Assembly: GCA_049522565.1 (NCBI GenBank)
Contig: JBEKNT010000329.1
Coordinates: 1-7,988, forward strand
Length of the DNA: 7,988 nt
Source: JASHVB01 sp049522565
GTDB taxonomy: Bacteria > Pseudomonadota > Alphaproteobacteria > Acetobacterales > Acetobacteraceae
Direction: 5' to 3'
In this document: in pieces, positions 1 through 6,098 of the stretch
Layout: each line of letters begins with the position of its first letter
Position numbering within the stretch: position 1 is the first letter of the stretch
Program-made: the position numbers and the translations under genes
Notes under the pieces: generated by a model
Database searches by the model: none
Told to the model about the DNA's origin: nothing
What the model saw: only the letters and a program-made list of their open reading frames with translations

Positions 1-10
1 TCGCTCCGCG

Positions 11-35
11 ACCTCTCCCGCGTAGCGGGAGAGGT
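11..35 (+). terminator. Perfect GC-rich hairpin followed by T-run, copy A of the dispersed palindrome
   Basis: An 11-bp perfect stem (11-21 pairing with 25-35) closes a three-base GTA loop, and bases 35-40 read TTTTAT. This has the form of an intrinsic terminator on the + strand. It probably ends transcription of a gene left of the window, but it sits only 25 bases before the oxc start codon, so it could also lie in the oxc leader. The core CCTCTCCCGC/GCGGGAGAGG recurs at 3109-3201 and, slightly degraded, at 7899-7925, so it belongs to a repeat family. The hairpin is seen directly; the terminator role is inferred. Confidence 0.55.
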
Positions 36-46
36 TTTATAACCCG

Positions 47-53
47 AAGGAGG
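47..53 (+). promoter_or_regulatory. Strong ribosome binding site of oxc
   Basis: AAGGAGG lies seven bases before the ATG at 61 and is close to a perfect anti-16S match. It fixes the oxc start. The TATAAC at 38-43 resembles a -10 box, but no -35 hexamer is visible at the right distance. Confidence 0.75.
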
Positions 54-60
54 AACGCAT

Positions 61-1818
61 ATGTCCGCAGTACTTGAGCAGAATGCCGGCGAACCCGAAG
101 CCGAACTGACGGACGGGTTCCACCTGGTCATCGACGCGCTGAAGCTGAACGGCATCAAGACGATCTATGGCGTCCCGGGCATCCCGATCACCGATCTGGG
201 CCGCCTGGCGCAGGCCGCGGGGATGCGGGTGATCTCGTTCCGGCACGAGCAAAACGCTGGCAATGCGGCGGCGATCGCAGGCTTCCTGACCAAGTCGCCG
301 GGCGTGTGCCTGACGGTCTCGGCGCCGGGCTTCCTGAACGGCCTGGTCGCGCTCGCCAATGCGACGACGAACTGCTTTCCGATGATCCTGATCAGCGGCT
401 CGTCCGAACGCGAGGTCGTCGACTTGCAGCAGGGCGACTACGAGGAGATGGACCAGCTCGCCGTTGCCAAGACGCTGTGCAAGGCGGCGTTCCGGGTGCT
501 GCATGCGGCCGATATCGGCATCGGCATTGCGCGCGCCATCCGCGCGGCGGTTTCGGGCCGGCCGGGCGGTGTGTATCTCGATCTGCCCGCAAAACTGTTC
601 GGCCAGGTGATGCAGGTCGAGGCCGCACGCCGCTCGCTCGTCAAGGTGATCGACCCGGCACCGGCCCAGCTCCCGGCGCCCGCCGCCGTCGAGCGTGCGC
701 TCGACGCGCTGCGTGGCGCCAGGCGTCCGTTGATCATCCTTGGCAAGGGCGCCGCCTATGCGCAGGCCGACGCCGACATCCGAGCCCTGGTCGAGAAGAG
801 CGGCATTCCCTACATTCCGATGAGCATGGCCAAGGGCCTGCTGCCCGACACGCATCCGCAATGTGCCGCCGCCGCACGCTCGACCGTGCTGAGCGACAGC
901 GACGTCGTGCTGATGATCGGCGCGCGGCTCAACTGGTTGCTCAGTCACGGCAAAGGCAAGCAGTGGGGGCCGCCGGGCTCGAAGCAGTTCATCCATATCG
1001 ACATCGAGCCGCGCGAGATGGACAGCAACGTGGAGATCGCCGCACCGCTGGTGGGCGATATCGGCTCCTGCGTGGCCGCACTGCTACGCGGCATGGGCGA
1101 CGACTGGAAGCAGCCGCCGGCGGCGTGGACCGAGGCGATCAACGCAAAGAAAGAAACCAACATCGCCAGGATGGCGTCCCGGCTCGGCAAGAACTCGATC
1201 CCGATGGACTACCACTCCGCGCTGCGCGTGCTGCGCGACGTGATCAAGGAGCGGCCGGACGCGATCCTGGTGAACGAGGGTGCCAACACACTCGACCAGG
1301 CCCGCGGCGTGATCGACATGTATCAGCCGCGCAAGCGCCTCGATGTCGGCACCTGGGGCGTGATGGGCATCGGCATGGGCTTTGCCATCGGCGCGGCGAT
1401 CGAGACCGGCAAGCCGGTACTCGCCATCGAGGGCGACAGCGCGTTCGGCTTCTCCGGCATGGAGGTGGAGACGATCTGCCGCTACAACCTGCCGGTCTGC
1501 GTCGTCGTGTTCAACAACGACGGCATCTATCGCGGCGATGGTGTCAATCCGGGCGGCGGCACCGACGCAGCCACCACCGCGTTCGTCAAGGGCGCCCGCT
1601 ACGACAGGATGATCGAGGGGTTCGGCGGGGTTGGCGTCAATGCGACCACGCCGGACGAGCTGAAGCGCGCCGTCGACGCGGCCATGGACTCCGGAAAGCC
1701 CACGCTCATCAACGCGGTGATCGACCCGGCGGCGGGCAGCGAGAGTGGCAATATCGGCAATCTCAACCCGAAAAGCGCCCTGTCGAAGAACGCGGGGACG
1801 AAGCAGGCAGGAGCATAA
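61..1818 (+). CDS. oxc: Oxalyl-CoA decarboxylase (ThDP-dependent)
   Basis: This 585-residue protein decarboxylates oxalyl-CoA to formyl-CoA and CO2 in the cytoplasm, using thiamine diphosphate and Mg2+ (EC 4.1.1.8). It has the three-domain architecture of the family: N-terminal pyrimidine-binding domain (about 15-185), central domain (about 200-345, which in characterised homologues binds the activator ADP), and C-terminal pyrophosphate-binding domain (about 385-560). Glu63 in RHEQNAG is the ThDP-activating glutamate. GDS at 458-460 through Asn485-Asn486 is the ThDP metal-binding motif. Tyr127-Glu128 and Tyr490 match the active-site Tyr120-Glu121 and Tyr483 of the Oxalobacter enzyme at a constant offset of seven, and Ser560 fits Ser553. 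These residues, with frc immediately downstream, separate it from acetolactate synthase and other ThDP enzymes. The length is normal for the family. The start is set by the strong ribosome binding site at 47-53. Confidence 0.96.
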   Translation: MSAVLEQNAGEPEAELTDGFHLVIDALKLNGIKTIYGVPGIPITDLGRLAQAAGMRVISFRHEQNAGNAAAIAGFLTKSPGVCLTVSAPGFLNGLVALANATTNCFPMILISGSSEREVVDLQQGDYEEMDQLAVAKTLCKAAFRVLHAADIGIGIARAIRAAVSGRPGGVYLDLPAKLFGQVMQVEAARRSLVKVIDPAPAQLPAPAAVERALDALRGARRPLIILGKGAAYAQADADIRALVEKSGIPYIPMSMAKGLLPDTHPQCAAAARSTVLSDSDVVLMIGARLNWLLSHGKGKQWGPPGSKQFIHIDIEPREMDSNVEIAAPLVGDIGSCVAALLRGMGDDWKQPPAAWTEAINAKKETNIARMASRLGKNSIPMDYHSALRVLRDVIKERPDAILVNEGANTLDQARGVIDMYQPRKRLDVGTWGVMGIGMGFAIGAAIETGKPVLAIEGDSAFGFSGMEVETICRYNLPVCVVVFNNDGIYRGDGVNPGGGTDAATTAFVKGARYDRMIEGFGGVGVNATTPDELKRAVDAAMDSGKPTLINAVIDPAAGSESGNIGNLNPKSALSKNAGTKQAGA

Positions 1819-1819
1819 G

Positions 1820-3097
1820 ATGTCTAAAGCACTCGACGGCGTTCGCATTCTTGACTTCACCCACGTGCAGTCGGGGCCGACCTGCACGCAGTTGCTTGCC
1901 TGGTTCGGCGCCGACGTGATCAAGGTGGAACGCCCGGGCGTCGGTGACATCACCCGTGGGCAGTTGCAGGATATTCCCAAGGTGGACAGCCTGTATTTCA
2001 CCATGCTGAACCACAACAAGCGCTCGATCACCATCGACGCGCGCAATCCCAAGGGCAAGGAAATCCTCGAAGGATTGGTAAAGACGTGCGACGTCATGGT
2101 GGAGAATTTCGCTCCGGGCGCGCTGGACCGCATGGGCTTCACCTGGGAGCGCGTTCACGCGCTGAACCCGCGCATGATCCTTGCCTCGGTGAAGGGCTTC
2201 GGCCCCGGCCCATACGAAGACTGCAAGGTGTATGAGAACGTCGCGCAGTGCGCCGGCGGCTCCGCGTCCACCACCGGTTTCGATGACGGTCCGCCGCTGG
2301 TCACCGGCGCGCAGATCGGCGATTCCGGCACCGGGTTGCACCTGGCCCTTGGCATTGTCGCCGCGTTGTATCAGCGCAACACGACCGGCCAGGGGCAGAA
2401 GGTGCTGGTGGCGATGCAGGACGGCGTGCTGAACCTGTGCCGCGTCAAGCTGCGCGACCAGCAGCGCCTGGCGCACGGGCCGCTGACGGAATATCCCCAG
2501 TATCCCGATGGCGAGTTCGGCGAAGCGGTGCCACGTGCGGGCAATGCCTCCGGCGGTGGGCAGCCCGGCTGGATCCTGAAATGCAAGGGCTGGGAGACCG
2601 ATCCCAATGCCTATATCTACTTCATCATGCAGGCACCGGTTTGGGAGCCGATCTGCGACGTTATCGGCAAGCCGGAATGGAAGACCGATCCCGGCTATGC
2701 CAAGCCGCCCGCCCGCCTGCCGAAGCTGAAGCAGATATTCGCTACGATTGAACAGTGGACCATGACCAAGACGAAATTCGAGGCCATGGATATTCTGAAC
2801 CAGCACGACATTCCGTGCGGGCCGATCCTGTCGATGAAGGAAATCGCCGAGGACCAATCGCTGCGCGATACGGGGACGGTGGTGGAGGTGGACCATCCGA
2901 CGCGCGGCAAGTACCTGACAGTCGGCAATCCGATCAAGATGTCGGACAGCATTTCCGAGGTAAAGCGCTCACCACTGCTTGGCGAGCATACCGAAGAAAT
3001 TCTGCGTGACGTGCTGCGCTGGGACGCTACGAAGATTGCCGAGATCCGCGCGTCCGGGGCGATTGGCGGAGAAACGCGGGCAGCCGCGGCGGAGTGA
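1820..3097 (+). CDS. frc: Formyl-CoA:oxalate CoA-transferase (class III)
   Basis: This 425-residue class III CoA-transferase moves CoA from formyl-CoA to oxalate, giving oxalyl-CoA and formate (EC 2.8.3.16), and supplies the substrate of Oxc. Asp168 in GAQIGDSGTG is the catalytic aspartate (Asp169 in characterised enzymes) that forms the aspartyl-CoA intermediate. Gln17 in THVQSGP is the conserved N-terminal active-site glutamine. The mobile glycine loop reads SGGGQPGW (244-251), with Ser where the Oxalobacter enzyme has the first of four glycines. ATG 1820 is chosen because AGGAG (1809-1813) lies six bases upstream; the frame stays open further 5' but that part overlaps oxc and looks non-coding. 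One base separates the oxc TAA from this ATG, so the genes are almost certainly cotranscribed and translationally coupled. The length fits Frc (about 416-428) and the partner gene argues against carnitine or racemase relatives. Confidence 0.95.
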   Translation: MSKALDGVRILDFTHVQSGPTCTQLLAWFGADVIKVERPGVGDITRGQLQDIPKVDSLYFTMLNHNKRSITIDARNPKGKEILEGLVKTCDVMVENFAPGALDRMGFTWERVHALNPRMILASVKGFGPGPYEDCKVYENVAQCAGGSASTTGFDDGPPLVTGAQIGDSGTGLHLALGIVAALYQRNTTGQGQKVLVAMQDGVLNLCRVKLRDQQRLAHGPLTEYPQYPDGEFGEAVPRAGNASGGGQPGWILKCKGWETDPNAYIYFIMQAPVWEPICDVIGKPEWKTDPGYAKPPARLPKLKQIFATIEQWTMTKTKFEAMDILNQHDIPCGPILSMKEIAEDQSLRDTGTVVEVDHPTRGKYLTVGNPIKMSDSISEVKRSPLLGEHTEEILRDVLRWDATKIAEIRASGAIGGETRAAAAE

Positions 3098-3108
3098 GGC
3101 GGTCGGCT

Positions 3109-3201
3109 CCCTCTCCCGCGGTAGCGGGAGAGGGCAGGGTGAGGGTGCAGCGGGGCGCACGCATCACCCTCACCCTACCCTCTCCCACTTCGCGGGAGAG
3201 G
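3109..3201. repeat. Compound palindromic intergenic element, copy B; likely bidirectional terminator
   Basis: The stretch between convergent frc and the ATPase gene is almost wholly an inverted-repeat structure. An 11-bp hairpin (3109-3119 with 3124-3134) and an 8-bp hairpin (3179-3186 with 3194-3201) carry the CTCTCCC/GGGAGAG core. In an alternative fold, 3126-3147 pairs with 3165-3186 at 21 of 22 positions around a 17-base loop. The arms include the AGGGTGAGGGTG/CACCCTCACCCT module seen beside this palindrome. It has no long T-run, but its place between converging stop codons suits transcription termination in both directions. The structure is seen directly; the role is inferred. Confidence 0.8.
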
Positions 3202-3203
3202 AA

Positions 3204-3641
3204 TTAGCGTCCGATTGTCAGTGTCAGCCGGTTGGTGTCGCCGGCGCGTTCGTAGCTGATCGCGCGCGCATATTGTCGCATCAGGTGAATGCCCAGCCCG
3301 CCCACGCGCGCCTCCTCTAAATTCGTGGGCGGCGCCGGCGCCGGCACGTGCAACGGATCGAACGCGCCGCAACAATCCTCGACGGTGACGCGCAGCACAT
3401 CCGGTGCCGGCTCGACGCGCATCACAACGAAACCCGCGTCGGCATCCGCGTCCGCGGTTCCGTGCATCACCACGTTGGCCGCCGCTTCCTCCAGGCAGAG
3501 CCGCAGCGCGTAGTCGGCCGCTTCGTCCAGGCCCAGTGCGGCGGCAACCGTGTCCACCCAGCCGCCCAACTGCGCCAACCCCGCCATGCTGCGCTCGATC
3601 CGCAGCGTGAACGTGTTGCCGGCGTCAGCCGCTGACGGCAT
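3204..3641 (-). CDS. Stand-alone HATPase, anti-sigma-factor kinase type (RsbW/SpoIIAB-like)
   Basis: This 145-residue protein is almost entirely one GHKL ATPase domain of the HATPase_c_2 type. In partner-switching systems such proteins bind and phosphorylate a STAS antagonist or hold a target protein. The N-box is intact: Glu52, Asn56 and His60 in LEEAAANVVMH. The G1 box reads EDCCGAFDP (88-96), with Cys91 where Gly is usual after Asp89. The G2 box is GGLGIHLMRQYA (114-125). It is roughly 45% identical by eye to the C-terminal half of the upstream fusion protein. ATG 3641 is inferred from where homology begins; an in-frame ATG at 3713 would lie deep inside the STAS gene. No clear ribosome binding site precedes 3641, and the gene overlaps the STAS stop by 17 bases, so translation probably depends on coupling. 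The target is unknown. Confidence 0.85.
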   Translation of the reverse strand: MPSAADAGNTFTLRIERSMAGLAQLGGWVDTVAAALGLDEAADYALRLCLEEAAANVVMHGTADADADAGFVVMRVEPAPDVLRVTVEDCCGAFDPLHVPAPAPPTNLEEARVGGLGIHLMRQYARAISYERAGDTNRLTLTIGR

Positions 3642-3963
3642 GGATTGCTTCGTCGAGATTGCGCAGGATCGGCACCACGTTGTCGGTGCCGCTGCTGACC
3701 AGCACCGACTCAACGGCGATCGGCGGCCGAAACAGGATCATCCGGCCGCCCTTCCGCTGCACCGTCCGCGCGCCGACGATCAGCAGCCGCAGGCCCAGCG
3801 AAGCGATGAAGTCCACCTGCGAGAGATCGACGATCAGCGCCCGCTGCGAACCGGCGAGTGCGTTGAATGCCAGGTCGATCTCCTGCGACCCGCCGATGTC
3901 CAGCCGCCCGGTCAGGTTCGCCTTGGTAACCCCAGGCGCCACCTCTTCGGTTTCCATACGCAT
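3625..3963 (-). CDS. STAS-domain anti-sigma-factor antagonist
   Basis: This 112-residue single-domain STAS protein resembles SpoIIAA/RsbV antagonists, which bind the kinase when dephosphorylated and release its client. The core motif LIVDLSQVDFIASLGLR (43-59) holds Ser55 at the region phosphorylated in this family; the upstream fusion has the same serine in FIASTGLR. It is about 60% identical by eye to the STAS half of the fusion. GAGGAG at 3973-3978 lies nine bases before ATG 3963 and overlaps the stop codon of the fusion gene, so 3963 is preferred over the in-frame ATG at 3957. Thirteen bases separate it from the fusion gene, and it overlaps the downstream ATPase gene by 17 bases. Its likely kinases are that ATPase and the fusion protein, and its likely phosphatase is the PP2C protein. 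Which pairs interact cannot be read from sequence. Confidence 0.88.
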   Translation of the reverse strand: MRMETEEVAPGVTKANLTGRLDIGGSQEIDLAFNALAGSQRALIVDLSQVDFIASLGLRLLIVGARTVQRKGGRMILFRPPIAVESVLVSSGTDNVVPILRNLDEAIHAVSG

Positions 3964-3972
3964 CGTCTGCCG

Positions 3973-3978
3973 CTCCTC
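3973..3978 (-). promoter_or_regulatory. Ribosome binding site of the STAS gene, overlapping the upstream stop codon
   Basis: On the minus strand the junction reads TGAGGAG, so the stop codon of the fusion gene (3977-3979) shares bases with the GAGGAG that serves the next ATG at 3963. The same TGAGGAG string occurs at the phosphatase/fusion junction. The arrangement points to translational coupling. Confidence 0.65.
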
Positions 3979-4813
3979 AACGTGGGATGGTCAGCATCAA
4001 CCGGTTGGCCGGGCCGACCCGCGACCAGGTGACATCGCGCGCGTTCTGACGCAACAGGCCGATGCCGAGGCCGCCCTCGCCGGACACATCCTGCGTTGCG
4101 CCGACACTGCCGCTCTGCAACGGGTTGTACTCTTCGCATTGGTCCCGCAGCGTCAGGCAGAGCTGGCCTGGCTCGGCGATCATGCGCAGGTCGACCTTCT
4201 CGCCATCCACCCCCGGCACCGGCTTGGCGTGGCTGACGATGTTGGTAACCGCCTCCTCCAGACATAGCCGCAACGCGTATTCGGTGCGGTGCGACAGGTT
4301 GAGCAGGATGGCGAGTTCGTCCACCCAGGCACCGACGCGCGCGACGCCGCGCATGCTGCGATCGACCTGCAACGAGAACGACAGGCTGGTCGTCGGAAAC
4401 GCGTCATCGTCGCTGCCGCCCATGCTGACGGCGCAGATCGCCTCCACCAGGTCCTGGCAGATCGGCACGACCGCATCGGTGCCGCTGGTGATCAGCACGG
4501 ATTCCACCGACGCCTCCGGCCCGAGGAACACCATGCGTCCGTCGCGCGATGCCACCGTGCGCGCGGCGCTGATCAGCGTGCGTAGTCCGGTCGAGGCGAT
4601 AAAGCTCACACGCGACAGATCGACGATGAGTTGCAACTGGGTCCGGGCCACGCGCTCGAACGTGGCGCTGATCGTCTGCACGCCATTCGCGTCGAGCCGC
4701 CCGCGCAGGTTCACCTTGGTAACGCCGGGCGCGACCTCCTCCGTGTCGATCAGCAGCCGCGGTCCTATGCTCACCGGTATCACCCCTCCGCCGCTGCCTC
4801 TAGCGTAGCTCAT
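3977..4813 (-). CDS. STAS-HATPase fusion protein (antagonist and kinase in one chain)
   Basis: This 278-residue cytoplasmic protein joins two partner-switching modules normally found as separate proteins. After a short N-terminal tail (1-20), the STAS domain spans about 21-130, with LIVDLSRVSFIASTGLR (62-78) and Ser74 as the probable phosphosite. A short acidic linker, MGGSDDDAFP (131-140), leads to the HATPase domain (about 142-278). That domain has N-box residues Glu187, Asn191 and His195 in LEEAVTNIVSH, a G1 box RDQCEEYNP (223-231) with Cys226 in place of Gly, and a G2 box GGLGIGLLRQNA (247-258). ATG 4813 is supported by AGGAGG at 4820-4825, six bases upstream. The gene lies 11 bases after the phosphatase gene. 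Self-phosphorylation within the chain, or competition with the separate copies encoded downstream, are possibilities. No transmembrane segment is visible. Confidence 0.9.
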   Translation of the reverse strand: MSYARGSGGGVIPVSIGPRLLIDTEEVAPGVTKVNLRGRLDANGVQTISATFERVARTQLQLIVDLSRVSFIASTGLRTLISAARTVASRDGRMVFLGPEASVESVLITSGTDAVVPICQDLVEAICAVSMGGSDDDAFPTTSLSFSLQVDRSMRGVARVGAWVDELAILLNLSHRTEYALRLCLEEAVTNIVSHAKPVPGVDGEKVDLRMIAEPGQLCLTLRDQCEEYNPLQSGSVGATQDVSGEGGLGIGLLRQNARDVTWSRVGPANRLMLTIPR

Positions 4814-4819
4814 CTTGAA

Positions 4820-4825
4820 CCTCCT
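4820..4825 (-). promoter_or_regulatory. Ribosome binding site of the STAS-HATPase gene, overlapping the phosphatase stop codon
   Basis: AGGAGG on the minus strand, six bases before the ATG at 4813, shares bases with the TGA of the phosphatase gene (4825-4827). It decides the start of the fusion protein and suggests translational coupling to the phosphatase. Confidence 0.7.
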
Positions 4826-5955
4826 CAGGGGAAGCGCAGCAACAGGGCGGAGAAGTCGTCTTCCAGCGGTCCCGCCCGCGCGGCGGCGCGCACTTGCTCA
4901 TACAGCAGCCGCGGCCCGCCAGGACCCGATGCGCCCGGCAGCAACGCCAGCACATGCTCGATGCTCCATTGATGCTCGTCCCGGTCGACGATTTCGAACA
5001 CGCCGTCGCTGAACAGGTGCAGCGCGCTGCCGGGTGGAATGTTGACGCGCGCGGCGGCGACCTCGCGGTCCGGCACGATGCCGATGGACGGATTGCGGGT
5101 GCCCAGCGCCACCGGCTGCAACGGCGGCGGCGGCAGCAGCCAGGCGGGGTGATGGCCGCCGGTCGCAAAGGTCAGCGTGCGTTGCTCAACGTCATACACG
5201 CCATACCAGATGGTGAAGAACAGCGCATTGTGCTGCTCCATCGGGAACATGCGGTTGAGGCTGCGAACCACCGCGGCCGGATCGCGGAAATCGACGTCCG
5301 GCAGCATCCGCTGGCGCAGCACGTTGACTACGGAGACGGAGTGCAGCGCCGCCGCGGTGCCATGCCCCGCGACGTCCAGCACGAACGCGGCGAAATGCTG
5401 CCGGTCGAGCATCTGGTAGCCGAACGCGTCACCGCCGAGCCGCGCGCAGGGCTGGAAGAACCACTCGGCGAGGACCGGGCCTTCGGTCAGCGGCGGCGGC
5501 AGGATGGAGGCGACGTAGTCGGCGGCGTCCTGCAACTCGCGCTCGATCGCGTCGGCTTCGGCGGTCTCGTCAATGCTGCGGCGGTGGTAGCGCAACCGGT
5601 GGGCGCCAACGGCGATCAGGGCGCCGTCCTGCAACGCAATGGCAGATGTGACGGGTTGGCCGTTGACGAAGGTGCCGTTGGTGGAGCCGAGATCGCTGAT
5701 CAGCAGGCGGTCGCCGGCAAGTTCCAGGCGGCAATGGCGGCGGGACACCGTGCCGCCTTCCAGGATCACGTCGGCGGGGGCGGTGCGGCCGATCGTCGCC
5801 GGCAGGGAGGGCAGCGGGAGCCGCCGGGGCGGCATATTATCTTCGAGAAGCAGCAGAAAATGGACGGGTTCGTCGGCGCGCGTCTCGGTGCCCCAGCCGG
5901 CGGGTGCGCGGAAGGTGACGGTCTGCTCTTCGTGAAACTCCTCGACGGCTGGCAT
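4825..5955 (-). CDS. FHA-domain SpoIIE/PP2C-type serine phosphatase (RsbU-like)
   Basis: This 376-residue protein probably dephosphorylates the STAS proteins encoded just downstream. The N-terminal FHA domain (about 30-125) has the phosphothreonine-binding signature: GR at 56-57, SRRH at 71-74, and DLGSTNGTFVNG at 88-99. A helical linker (about 128-150) leads to the SpoIIE/PP2C domain (about 155-376). Its metal-binding acidic residues are in LGGDAFGY (173-180), DVAGHGTAA (194-202), FSDGVFE (315-321) and EDDFSALLL (365-373). Phosphatases of this family more often carry PAS, GAF, HAMP or response-receiver inputs; the FHA domain implies a signal from a Ser/Thr kinase, which is not in this window. 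ATG 5953-5955 has GGAG seven bases upstream. It is the first gene of the four-gene operon. I see no transmembrane segment, so it is likely cytoplasmic. Confidence 0.92.
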   Translation of the reverse strand: MPAVEEFHEEQTVTFRAPAGWGTETRADEPVHFLLLLEDNMPPRRLPLPSLPATIGRTAPADVILEGGTVSRRHCRLELAGDRLLISDLGSTNGTFVNGQPVTSAIALQDGALIAVGAHRLRYHRRSIDETAEADAIERELQDAADYVASILPPPLTEGPVLAEWFFQPCARLGGDAFGYQMLDRQHFAAFVLDVAGHGTAAALHSVSVVNVLRQRMLPDVDFRDPAAVVRSLNRMFPMEQHNALFFTIWYGVYDVEQRTLTFATGGHHPAWLLPPPPLQPVALGTRNPSIGIVPDREVAAARVNIPPGSALHLFSDGVFEIVDRDEHQWSIEHVLALLPGASGPGGPRLLYEQVRAAARAGPLEDDFSALLLRFP

Positions 5956-6077
5956 GGACGCGCTCCGGAGTTGCTCGGTCCGGGGCAGTCTGACCAGTTA
6001 TCCGGCGGAAACGCAATGGGATTGAAAGGTTTGGCGGTGTGCTGGGGGTGATTTCGACAATCGGCGGTTGCGAGGGA

Positions 6078-6097
6078 GGCCGCCGCGCTATGCGGCC
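6078..6097 (-). other. Short GC-rich inverted repeat just after the FAH-family gene; remainder of the gap
   Basis: GGCCGC (6078-6083) and GCGGCC (6092-6097) form a 6-bp stem with an 8-base loop directly after the stop codon at 6099. There is no T-run, so this is at best a weak or factor-dependent terminator. The rest of the 143-base gap to the phosphatase gene (5956-6098) must hold the partner-switching operon promoter if that operon is not cotranscribed with the FAH-family gene, but I could not identify convincing -35 and -10 boxes. Confidence 0.3.
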
Positions 6098-6098
6098 C

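Noticed and set aside
38..43. TATAAC as the -10 box of an oxc promoter
   Set aside because: No -35 hexamer is present 16-18 bases upstream (the position is inside the hairpin arm), and the start point would fall in the ribosome binding site.
37..996. Long open frame antisense to oxc (319 codons)
   Set aside because: It lies fully opposite a convincingly assigned gene, its product is rich in Arg, His, Asp and Gly with no recognisable domain, and such frames are common opposite high-G+C genes.
306..1919. 537-codon + strand frame overlapping oxc
   Set aside because: Its Arg/Gly/Ala-rich translation has no domain, and it shares the whole segment with oxc, whose active-site residues are intact.
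1084..2896. Two long antisense frames across the oxc/frc junction and frc
   Set aside because: They are mirror frames of GC-biased codons, with low-complexity composition and no family motifs.
3109..3201. CRISPR array or insertion-sequence end
   Set aside because: There are only inverted-repeat arms with no regular spacers, no target-site duplication and no transposase.
3625..3641. Programmed ribosomal frameshift joining the split STAS and ATPase
   Set aside because: There is no slippery heptamer or obvious downstream stimulatory structure; an ATG inside the overlap explains separate translation more simply.
4894..6051. 385-codon + strand frame opposite the phosphatase gene
   Set aside because: The minus-strand FHA and PP2C motifs are complete; the + frame has no recognisable motif and repetitive composition.
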